This document shows, one piece after another, positions 1 through 10,100 of a stretch of 25,158 bases of DNA; the first letter of the stretch is position 1, and each line of letters opens with the position of its first letter. Below the pieces are notes generated by a model. The model did not search any database. It saw nothing but the letters and a program-made list of their open reading frames with translations, and was not told where the DNA came from. Both the position numbers and the translations under genes were made by a program. This DNA is from Chrysochromulina tobinii (lineage: Eukaryota > Haptophyta > Prymnesiales > Chrysochromulinaceae): contig JWZX01003395.1 in assembly GCA_001275005.1 (NCBI GenBank), forward strand, positions 1 to 25,158. The letters are read 5' to 3'.

Positions 1-665
1 TCTTTGCTCAAGGACAACACTATGTCTTCTATCTCTCCTGCACCACAGGGGGAGGTGGGTCAGTCTCACTTATCACGCCATACTGGTTCGGGGTCCGATG
101 TTCGGGGTGAGCCTTCGGCTGCAGATGCAAGAGGTGTCCACGTGAGGCACTCGACGCTTCAGTCTGTTACTGCTACTACTACGACTCAGACCCAACCACA
201 CATGGTCCAGCCTTCACCGCGTACATCCCCTGGAGGTGTCACCGGCGCCGCTGGTCGTGATTTTGCGAACCAATCTGTCCCAATTTATGGTCTCGACTCT
301 CGTATGCCATCATCGGCCTCTTCGAAGGGCGTGACACATTCCCACGCCTACGCGACACCAGCTCCTCTTGCTTGTGCGTTTGGCAACTCTACGACGGGCA
401 CTGCCTCTGGCGCGCCACCCCCTACGACCGATGGCCTCGCATCGACTCGCCTGCAATTTCCCACCACTATCGCAAGCGAGCGTTCTTCGTCCATCACCTC
501 GCCATCTTCTCTCGGCACCCCGGCTTCGGCCACTTCGTTCAACATGGCCTCGGCCACCCCTTTCGTTCAGCGCACTGCGCAATCTGTTCCTGTCATCACT
601 ACTGATGGGGTCATCGCGACTCGTTTGCAATCTTTTGTCCCTGCAGCACGCGACAGCGGAGAGGT
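1..665 (+). CDS. N-terminal part of gag (or of a separate ORF upstream of gag), cut by an inversion
   Basis: The frame is open from base 1; the first ATG is at 22. The product is rich in Ser, Thr, Pro and Ala, without a recognisable domain and probably disordered. It contains a repeat of period 174 bp beginning at 445 and again at 619, each copy starting with a TTDG..TRLQ type motif. The second copy stops abruptly near 665, and its continuation is found on the opposite strand at 1372. The same frame stays open to 852, but 666-852 is antisense to better-looking coding sequence, so I end the coding segment at 665. I infer that this is the first part of one protein that continued through the inverted block into the frame starting at 1384. 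Confidence 0.55.
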
Positions 666-1356
666 CCATAGAGGGTTCAACGATAAGGTCACGGATAGCG
701 TCGAGCTGGCTAGGGGTAACCTCACAACAACCAGTTGGCCCAAGTGGATAGGCGCGAGCGCGAGCCGCATTGATGGCCTGAACAGTTTCGTGAACAACCT
801 CCTCTTGGATTGCCAAAAGGCGGGCAGCGCTCGGAGGGTTGGACAGAGTTGAGGACGCTAGTAACGAAGACTCAGTAGTAGGAGAGGCGGGGCGCCGAGC
901 AGGCGGCGTTGGGGGCAGGCGGCACGCTGCATCAGTAGTAGTAGAAGTGAAGGTAACGGGCAAAGCACACTCGCTTGCAATAGGGACAGCAGATTGCAGA
1001 CGAGTCGAAGTGTGTACAACTGGAGGCGGTTGAGGAGGTGCGGCCAAGACCGTGGTGTCGTGAAGGGTGCCACCGGGCCCATACCAAGGCATCCAGGACA
1101 GCTCGACAAGTTGGTCGTCTTCACGTGTATACCACTTACCAGTGCTCACTGAAAGGAGACGTCCATGCGTGTCCGCTAGCAGTGGGACAGACGTCTCAGG
1201 GCAAGTTTCGCCTGCAATGAGGATGAACCCTTCCAATAGCTTGGTAGCAAAGCGAGAAGAGAGTGACTGATTGGAATCGATTGTTGGTTGCGCAGTGCGC
1301 TGAACGAGAGGGGTGGCCGAGGCCAGATTGCCGAGAGAAGATGGCGAGGTGATGGA
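490..1356. repeat. Imperfect inverted repeat around the gag N-terminal inversion
   Basis: Bases 490-517 (28 nt) recur exactly in reverse complement at 1329-1356. Bases 546-582 (37 nt) recur with one mismatch in reverse complement at 1288-1324. The arms are separated by about 700 bp and are coding on opposite strands. Between its two blocks the plus copy carries an extra stretch of roughly 24-27 nt that is itself a partial duplication (ASAT-type residues). I interpret the arms as two units of what was a direct 174-bp-period repeat before inversion. Confidence 0.85.
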
Positions 1357-1372
1357 AGAGTCGGGCTCGAGC
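666..1372 (-). CDS. Inverted internal segment of the gag N-terminal region
   Basis: This minus-strand frame is open throughout and encodes sequence homologous to the plus-strand segment at 445-582, including the shared string SSITSPSSLG and a further TRLQ repeat near 1005. It ends in a helix-rich stretch (AIQEEVVHETVQAINAARAR) near 770-830. There is no ATG at its 5' end, and a stop lies just upstream at 1414-1416. Flipping 666-1372 between the inverted hexamers agaggt (660-665) and acctct (1373-1378) joins it in frame to the plus-strand segment on one side and to the frame of ATG 1384 on the other. As the window stands, the segment cannot be read as part of gag. Confidence 0.6.
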
Positions 1373-1383
1373 ACCTCTTCATC

Positions 1384-4132
1384 ATGTCCATCACTACGGA
1401 CGCCATGCTTCTCCTATTCCAACGCTATGGACCTCCGTTGCAGGATGTTGTGCGTGCTTTTGAGACCGGTAGGTGCGACATCAATTCACTCAAGGATTCG
1501 CTTATTGGTACGCACGCTACTTTCATACTTGATGGCTGCGACATGCCCCCCCCCCTGCCTCTTCTCGTTCCATCTGTTCCTCGTTCGCATCCTTAGCGAA
1601 GAGATGTTAGCAATTAACATGGGCGACGTACGTTCCTTGAACCTACGTGGCGTGCCCGATGATGCTTGGGACACTATTTTCGAGCGTGCACTGGATATCT
1701 GTTTGGACCACACTTCCGGAGTCGTCGTTCCCTATGGCTCTCGTACACCACACCGCAAGTCCATTTACGCGTCTGTCATGGCTGTCGTCCGACTCTCAAT
1801 TGATATGTACCATGCAGATACCGCGCGCCGAACACCACGTGCCCGCCCCGCCCCATGCTCCGCACGTTCCGAAGTGCGTGACACCGCACGTGCTGACGAT
1901 GTGCTGCTCGACGATGGGCGTGCCACGCGCGGACGTGACCCTGCCAGCGCTACCGCCCACCGTACTCCATCTGTCTCGTTCGACCTCCCGTCGGGGCGAC
2001 CCACCGCCGGGCGCACTGACGCACCACCTGTTTCGAGTTCGTCAACCGACTCTTCTCATCGTGATGCATATGAGCTTTCTGTCTCGCATCCTGCAGGCGC
2101 CTACCGTTTTCACGCTCATGGTACTCGTGCGACCCATGCCTCTGCACCAGGCACCGAGCCTATTGACGCCGAACCTGTTTCCGGTGCCCCCGGACTCGCG
2201 CCCACTGCTTCACCACTTCCAGAGCCACTTGTTTCCTCTGCTGAGTTTGACTCTCGAGTTGCTGCGGCTGTCGCTGCTCGGGTTGATGCGGCTGTCGCTA
2301 TGGCTTTTCGTGCTCGTGGTGTCTCGCCACCTCCAACAGGCTCCATTTCCCCTGACCGTGGTTCCCCTTTTGATGAGCCTCCCCCTTCACCCCCGCGTGG
2401 GCTCGATTTGAAGGGTCTGACTCTCGAGGTTGCTGTTCGCGAGTGCTTTGCCGATCAATTCATGACTCAACCCGCTTGGTACGGCTGCTCCCCTGCACCG
2501 GGTCGTGTGGACGGTTCGACCAGCTCGCCCGTCGCATGGTCGACCCTTCTACACCAAGTTTGTATCCAACTACTGAAGGGCCGTGAGTTCAACACGCGCT
2601 CCCAGACCTTCTCTAACCCCGTCTCTAAGTTCACGACTGACGTCAAACGTATCCTTAATGACCCGGAGTCTTACCGCCTCTGCCGTCCAAACCTTCACGA
2701 GGCCCTCGCCCGGTTGTATCTGACCAAGGGTGTGAACGACACTGCCACAAAGAAGGAAGCTACCCAGTATGTCATGCAACAACTCGAATCCGCCCTTCCT
2801 GAATCTCCACCGAAAGGGTGCTTGCATTACTCCCTGGACGAGATCCGGCGGTTCCTCTTGCATTCCATGTCCCATCGCGACGACACTGATGACGAGACTT
2901 CTACGTCCCTCATGCAATTTCTCCACATGCTCGACAACTATTACCTCTCGCAAACAGCCTCGGACCCGTACAATGAATTCTCTTCTATGCACTGGTTGCA
3001 CTCCGTCCCTTGGGTAGCATATGTCGTTGATCTCAAGCGGTTTGCTGAACGGCACCGATCCTTCCAGCGGCTGAACTCTTCTGGCCACAAGGGTTCCGCC
3101 CCGGTCAACATGGACTCTACCCAAGTATTCCTGCGTCAAATCGTCCAGACTCTCCAGCGGTGCATGGGTGAAGACGGTAATGATTCCGTCGCGGCCGAGC
3201 TTTTTACACTTTACTCGGCAACTCTTCTCAACCTTACTCCGCAACAACTGCTTGACGACCTGGAGAAACGCCCTAAGCTTAAGGAGGCTCACCGCTCGCC
3301 TGCGCGCAAAATTGCCGACCTTGCGCCTGCTGTGCCTGCGCCTCGACGCGCCGCTGCCGCCGCATACACGGAACATGGGACTACAGACCACGCTGATGTT
3401 GATGCTCTGCGTACTAACTGCGCGCGTTTACAGGCTGAAGTTGAGCGGTTGAGTGCTCTGACTCTGAAGAACCAGCCTCGCCCTGCGGATGCCGCGTCTT
3501 CACCCCCTCCGGGCGGCGGCGACGTCGATATCGATGTCTTCTTCGCTGGAGCTGGAACGGACGGGTTTGAGTTTCCTAAGTTCGGACCAGCCAAGCCTCT
3601 ACCCAGCGGCATGCGAATGTGTCTCGACGTGCCCAAAATTCAGCAAGCGGGTGTCCTCGCGGGTGTCGACTTTGGTGAGCTTTGGAATCGTAACCATAAG
3701 TTCGGCCTCGTCTCGCACCTCGAGTGTCCGATGTGCCCACGTCTTCCGTGGTTCGATAAATTCACAGAGTGCGTTGAGTACAAGGACCTCAAACAATTGT
3801 TGCCTAATCCAGACAAGGCTCCTTCCAAAACCAACAAGACCCCTGCGCACGTCACAACCTATCATTACAAATGGCAGTGCCAAGGTCTCAAGAGGTTCAT
3901 CAGTCAACATATCGAGACTCACCCTAACGACGCTTGGATGAAGACGCATATGGACGGCTCTGATGTTTATGCTCTCCTGCGCGCCTCCTACGACCGCCAA
4001 AAGGCTCAAGCGGCCGCGACGGCTGGAGAGGACAGAGTTCCGGGGACTCCTCGATCTGGACGACCTTCTCCAAAGGCCGCTACTCCGAAGCAGGCTAACA
4101 AGAACGATGGTGACCTGGACGATGACAATTGA
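1384..4132 (+). CDS. gag: Gag-like structural polyprotein (ORF1), probably with one intron
   Basis: The coding sequence begins at ATG 1384 if an intron at 1508-1610 is removed, or at ATG 1605 if gag starts there. Regions in order: a short helical N-terminus; a Pro/Ser/Thr/Asp-rich stretch (about 1810-2240); an Ala-rich helix from a 24-nt tandem repeat (2258-2305); a mostly helical capsid-like region (about 2400-3290); a short coiled coil near 3400-3460 (LRTNCARLQAEVERL); and a terminal Cys/His region near 3720-3940 with CPMC followed by H-x3-H (HIETH). No CCHC zinc knuckle is seen. The last codons are highly acidic and lysine-rich before TGA 4130-4132, which is in frame with ORF2. The capsid role rests on position, helical character and lack of enzyme motifs, not on a recognised family signature. 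Confidence 0.8.
1508..1610 (+). other. Candidate spliceosomal intron (or poly-C frameshift region) in gag
   Basis: The frame of ATG 1384 reads well to about 1507, then runs to TAG 1594-1596, while good coding resumes in the next frame at about 1605. Removing GT(1508)...AG(1610), 103 nt, joins the two in frame; the 5' site is GTACGC and the 3' half is pyrimidine-rich. A convincing branch site is not obvious. Two alternatives remain. A run of ten C at 1546-1555 could be a sequencing indel or slippage site. Or the upstream ORF may truly stop at 1596, with gag starting at ATG 1605, nine bases later. Confidence 0.4.
2258..2305 (+). repeat. Two-copy 24-nt tandem repeat in gag
   Basis: Two imperfect 24-nt units at 2258-2281 and 2282-2305 encode the alanine/arginine-rich string VAAAVAAR-VDAAVAMA, predicted to form a helix. 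The repeat keeps the reading frame. Confidence 0.7.
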
Positions 4133-4138
4133 CTTGTG
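4130..4138 (+). other. Putative stop-codon readthrough site between gag and ORF2
   Basis: ORF1 ends with AAT TGA (4127-4132) and the identical frame stays open from CTT 4133 to 10418. The first ATG in ORF2 falls well inside the USP domain, after the catalytic cysteine, so initiation there would destroy the enzyme. TGA followed by C is a known leaky context in eukaryotes, and several retroviruses use gag-pol readthrough. A weak downstream stem (about 4138-4142 with 4163-4167) is possible but not convincing. Non-AUG initiation at GTG 4136 or a small intron are alternatives. Confidence 0.65.
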
Positions 4139-7100
4139 GGGGAACCGGGTTGCGCTGATGGCTCCTCTGTGCATCTTCTTCCTCGAGCTCCTCGCCCTGC
4201 GCCGCCCTCTGTACCGTCTCGTGCCCCTGTTCCCGTTCCACTGCTGACGCCTGTGCCTTCCTCTCTGGCGCCTACGTCACATCCTTCACTCGCTCCATCA
4301 CCCGCCTCCGTGGTCACTTCTCTCCACGTTGGTCCAGGTTTCGTCAACACTAGTAGTACGTGCTACGTCAATGCGATCCTTCAGTGCCTTGTTCACGCAC
4401 CGCCGTTGGTATCCCTTCTCGCCACTGGCGAACATGTCCGTACCTGTCGCCTCCTTCGCCGTCCTGCCAAGGGTGCTAAGGGTGGTCGACCAGTCACTCT
4501 CTCCTCGGGGCGCGGTCGCCGTCATCCTGCTCCTCCTTCTCTGCCGCCTTTCTGCTCTGCTTGCGGTCTTGCTGGCATTCTCACCTGTCGTGCCGCGACC
4601 ATGGTGCCCTCTCTGTTTATCGACAATCTGAAGGCGTTCTCGACGTCTTTCACGCCTGGCCACCACGAAGATGCCCACGAGTTCTTCATCAGCGTGTTGG
4701 ATCATCTCAATCGCCATCGTAGCCTCGACACCGATACTTTTGTTGTTGGCGACGTCACTTTTGTCGACTCTGTGTTCGGCTGCTCGATCCATACGGTCTA
4801 TGAATGCCCGTGTTTGCATTCGCCAACGTATATCGAGCCGTCTTACGCCATCTCTCTCGGCCTTCGCCCGTGTATTGTTGACGCTCTTCGCGACTTCATG
4901 ACGGAATCCATCGAGTCCTATACGTGCTCTTTTTGCACTCGTTCTGGTTCTTGCGCTTCGCGTTCTTTCTTCGACCCTACCGCACTCCCTGCTGTGCTCA
5001 CTCTGCATCTCAAACGCTTTACCAATGACAGTCTGAAACTCACTACTCACGTTCAGTTCGATGAGACCCTCGACCTTAGTCCCTTCACTGTTGACCAAAC
5101 GACTGCACTCTATACCTTGTTTGCTGTGGTCGTTCACACTGGCGAGCGTCTTTCCAACGGGCACTTCTATACGTTTGCTCGTGCCCCTACGTCACCATCC
5201 CCCGCTGCACTTCCCTCGTCTTGGTATCGCTTCGACGATGCCAAGGTGCTACCCTCTACACTGACGACGGTCCTTTCCTCTACGGCGTACATGCTCTTCT
5301 ATGTTCGCATTTCTCCTGTCACGCCTCTCTGTCCACCTCTCGCGAGCGTCGCCCATGTCGGCGCGGACGTCCGTGCCGGAGAGGGGGGACACCCGGGGGG
5401 GACTCACGATCGCTTTTCGCAAGACAAACCTGCGTTTGACGAGGCTCAAGAAGCTCAGCCCGCTCGCAGTGACGCTATCGAACAGCAACAAATCAACGCA
5501 GCCATTTCAGCCTCCCTTCTTGAAGCTTCTCATCGTCCTCCTGCCTCTATTCAAGATCGACAGGGAGACAATTTAGCACGTACCGAGGTTCACAACGCGC
5601 CCAAGTCAGTGGAGCCGGCAGCCGTCACCGCACTCCCCGCTGGAATACCAGTGGTCAACAACGCTATTCTCGAGGCTACTTCCCAACCCTCGGGCGATTC
5701 CGAGCCTCAAGACAATCAACAGTGCGCCTCGTGCTGCGTATGTGGGCCATCCGAGGGACCTTTCCTTCACAGCTCTCTTCATGGCGGCCAACCACTAGTT
5801 GTTTGTACCAGAGCTGGCCTACCTTTGCCACCTCTCAGCTCGCGCCCACCCAGTGACTGTGAATCGTGCATTTCAGTCATACGCGAGACGACTCCTATGT
5901 TCAACAGCCTCGTGTTCTCTATCTCCAGTCCTCCTCCAGCTTCGGACGTCATCACCCTACGATGCGCTGCTACAGGATCCCCCGACGTCGATTCACTTGT
6001 TCTCGTTGAATCAGCTGAGTCGCCTCCAACTCGACGTGTTGTACACAAGTCGCTTCCTAACGGGCTCCCGTCTGTACCTCTGATGCTTCACGGGTCGATC
6101 AACCCTGTCTTTATGCCTTGGCCTCGCCCCGATGGAGAAGCAAGTGCCTGTGCCGTCCGTTCTTTCCGGCGTCGTTGGGCATCCAAGCCTACCCCTGCCC
6201 CTCTTCGTTACAGCAGCGCATCAGAGCTGGCGGACACTTTTCAGCGTCTTCTATCCCTCGAGGCCGAGGCGTCTGAGTCGGCCGCAGTTGATTCAGGCTT
6301 ATCCCAAGTAGCTGTTCAATGGGGACCGGGCCGAGACATTCGCCCGACAATTTATTTCCCCAACGCACTACCCAAGGATTTCAAGATTAACACTCGTGTC
6401 GTTGTCTCTCTTCAAGCCGCTAAGGGCTCCCGTCTGACCACCCTTCAGTCCAGCAAGGCATCTCGTTCCGGAACGGTTACCCACGTGGCACAGTCGCCCG
6501 TACCTATGGTGGGTGTCTCTCTCGACATCCCTGAGAAGACTGCCCCGTGGGAAGAGCACACGTGTGACTCGTCTACACGCTTCAGTATTTCCAAGGCGTG
6601 GCAATCTGTACCCCACGACCGTATGCTGGCCGCTCTCAGCAAATTCGCTCAAGCCCCTGGTGTCATTGGTACGAAACTTCGCGCTCTTCTTTTAGGGCAC
6701 CACTTACCTACTGTCCAGGCTTCTACTTCACCTCCGCTCCCAAATACCTTGAACACATCTCAACAGTCTGCTCTTCAACATAGCCTCTCGTCTGTCCTGA
6801 CTCTCATCCAAGGCCCACCTGGCACTGGCAAGACGGCTACGTCAGCTGAGATTGTTCGCAATTGGGTCGCCTTGGGGTATAGGGTTCTCGTCGTTGCACA
6901 GTCGAATTCGGCAGTCGACAACCTCACCCTCGCCATCTCGCGCCTGGGCGTCAGCCTCATTCGCCACTTCTCATCCAGCGGGCCACCTCCCGATTTCCCA
7001 TACGAACTCACAGCTGGGTACCATCTGGACACTAGTCCGTTCGCAGGCGACGACGACAAGAAAGCAGCAGAGCAGTTCGCGTGGTACCACAAGCTTTCGA

Positions 7101-10100
7101 AGGACGTTGAGTATTTAACGGAGACCGATCAGCTTCGTTACAGGATTCTTCTGAAGCGCGCTCTCTCTCTTGCGCTCAGCTCGGTACCTGTCGTCTGCTG
7201 TACGTGCTCCAGTGCCGCGGATCCTGCGCTTCAAGGCCGACACTTTGATTCCTGCCTTATGGACGAAGCCACTCAAGCGTTTGAACCTGAAGCGTACGTC
7301 CCACTTGTGTCCAGCGGTATCCAACGACTCGTTCTTGTTGGTGATCCAAAGCAGCTTGGTCCTGTCGTCACTAATCCTGCGGCTGCCGAGTCTGGACTGG
7401 GTACTTCTCTTTTCGAGCGCCTTCTCCTCTGTGGGTACCCTTTCACACTTCTCGACACCCAGTACCGCATGCACCCTTCGCTCGCCAAGTTTGCATCTCA
7501 GCAGTTCTATGACTCGCGCGTCGTCAGTGGTGTAGAAGCGAGTGATCGTCTACCAACTCCTGCATTCCCCTGGCCTGTTCCTACCGTACCGTGCTTCATC
7601 GCTGACACTCGTTGCCCAGAGTCTCACCAGCGCACTTCGTACGTCAATAAGGGAGAGGCAGACGTTGTTCTCCATGTTATACACGTTCTCCTCTCTACTG
7701 GTGTGAATGCTGCCGATGTATGCGTCATCACACTCTATGCAGCTCAAAAGGCACATTTGCGCCCCCTGGTGGATCAAGCTATGCAGGTTGACACCGTGGA
7801 CGCGTACCAAGGGCGTGAGTGTGACTACGTCATCATCTCACTAGTCAGGAGCAACGATAAGCACTCTATTGGGCATGGTAGCGATTCACGTCGGATGAAC
7901 GTCGCACTCACGCGTGCTCGCCGTGGTCTTGTCATAGTTGGCGATGTCCCCACGTTCTCCGAGTGCGCACTATGGCAGAACTTCTTCACAACGTTCAACT
8001 CTTGCATTGTCTCTACGTCTTCCTCGCCTTCTGGCGCTTTCTCGTTTGCACGCCCTTCGTCCACGTTCTTGACCTCAGTCGTAGCTGCCTCTGCACCCGT
8101 CACGCTCCAGCACTTTTGCCTCGCTTGGGACGGTCGTTATGATACTATGGATGCGACGGCACGCCTTCAAGTCGAGGATAGGCTGGTTCAAAAGTTGAAC
8201 CTCAATCGCCCCGCCCCTCTGTCCTTCGAAAAGAAGCCAATTGGATCTGTCTGGGAGTTTGCTCGTGATCTTCCCACTGGCCGTCGGCAGCTACATAACA
8301 CGCGTCTTGAGGACCTGTTGTTCGTACATTCGCAGGTGTTCAGGCCCCAAGTTCGCCTCACTCTACCCGAGCTACTCGTTTGTTGGCCACCGGGTAAGTA
8401 TTCCGGACTTCTACCCGCTACTGCATATGTTGCCCGCCGCTTTGGCAAGTCTACAGTCTACTACCTAGTGGTCGACACTCGACAGCCTGACATCCTTACA
8501 AGTCATGTGCGAGACCTCGTGTCCCTTCTCACCACTGTTGAAGCGCGCTGTCGTACTGAAGCCTTCACGGCTCCAACTCAGTCGTGTCTGTCCTGTGACG
8601 AGGAGTTCGACGACGAGTTTCGTCTTGCCTCTGACTCTGCTCTTGCTTATGTTGGATTCTCTTTGGACGATGCACCTGCTGGCATCTCACCGGACAAGTG
8701 GGCCCACGCGGCCACGCGTGTCGATGTACAGGGTGAGTTCCTACATGGGGCAAAGATCACGCGCTCACTCGCTGTTCGCGCTGAAGGGAGGAGAGGTCAC
8801 ACTTATCTCTTGGCTGCCATCAATTCTATACAGTGCTTTTGGCGTACGCGTATCGTCGGATACTATCAGTCTTCGCACGTGCGCACATACTGGAAGCTTG
8901 CTAACTCCCTACGCGGGCGGTGCGAGGCGTGGAATCTCCGCGATATCACAAAGGGTTGCAGCTCATGCCCCTTCTGTACTTTCCACGCTCTACGACTCTC
9001 CCGTCGGTGGGACATCCTTTGCGTCCCGTCACCGACGGATCCTTCTCTCTACGAGTTCAAAATTACCCTCACTGGCCGTCGTGTCAAAGCAGCGTGTAAT
9101 TCAGCACGCATGGCGTCTGCTGTTGCTGCTACTGCATCGGGTGGTCTTCTTCACCTTGCTTCGTTTCATACGTCTGCGGACCATTCGGCAGGTTACGTCT
9201 CTCTCCATCCTCGCAAGAGCTTCAAAGGCACCCTGTGCATGAAGTTTTGGCGCCGTACAGGCCATGCACCCACTGACTCTGCTAGCGCTGCTATACGCTC
9301 CGGATTTCTCATGTATCGTGCTGTCCGCCTCATGCGTTGTGGTTACGGCACTATGGCTTGCTATTTCCCGGTTCACTGTGCGGAGTCAGGTACAATCAGA
9401 CGGGTTACTCACATGGCCCACTCCAACGACTTCCGCGCGCAAGCAGCTGTTGCCCGTGAGGTCACTGACTGGTACAAAACGCGATACGTCTCCACACTTA
9501 AGGCCTCTCTTGATCCCCTTATTGTGTGTGGCTACTTCTCACCGGGAGGTCACGCCGATGGCGTCCGTCGTGCCGGTATCCATGCAGTCGGCATCGATCT
9601 TCAGGACAATATAAGCGAGGCGCGACGCTTCTTCGAGGATGTGATCCCAAACCGCGATCCACGCTCACCCGTTGTCACCTGCCACGGCGGTTCGGATGCG
9701 TTGAGCCAAGAAGTTCGCGACATGGCCGTTAAGGCGCACCCTCGCACGCAGGAAGTCATCGGTGACTTTGACACGCCACCGTGTCAGTTCTATAGCACAC
9801 TTCGTGCCCTTCCCGCTCGTACTCACGGTACCCCGTTACGCAGCGCACCACTCGGCCCGTCCCTTGCACTCAAGGCCACCATCTCGCTATGCCAAGCTCG
9901 GTATGAGAAACGAGTTCATCACTCGGTCCGAAGCGAACAAGGAATGTCATACTTCGTCGAGACTGTTTCTGGTGGCGCCGTCCAGTTGACCCCCGCTGTA
10001 GGTTGTGACCGTGTTCGAGGCATTGACTTTGGGCTGCCTTCGCACGATGAGCACCTCATCTACTTCCCCGCGAAACACCCTGTCATTATTGACAAACCCC

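Noticed and set aside
666-852. Continuation of the first plus-strand ORF to 852
   Set aside because: The minus strand here has a more protein-like, helix-rich reading that rejoins gag in frame when the inversion is reversed; the plus reading is probably antisense.
2570-3391. 273-codon minus-strand ORF inside gag
   Set aside because: Antisense to a well-supported gag region; no domain and atypical composition.
4298-5164. 288-codon minus-strand ORF over the USP domain
   Set aside because: Antisense shadow of a domain with all USP motifs.
8394-8399. Strong 5' splice-like GTAAGT inside ORF2
   Set aside because: The frame continues unbroken across it and no splicing is needed; kept only as a possible cryptic donor.
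9094-9135. IQHAWRLLL-like motif in another plus frame
   Set aside because: Lies in a shadow frame of ORF2 that ends soon after; likely coincidence.
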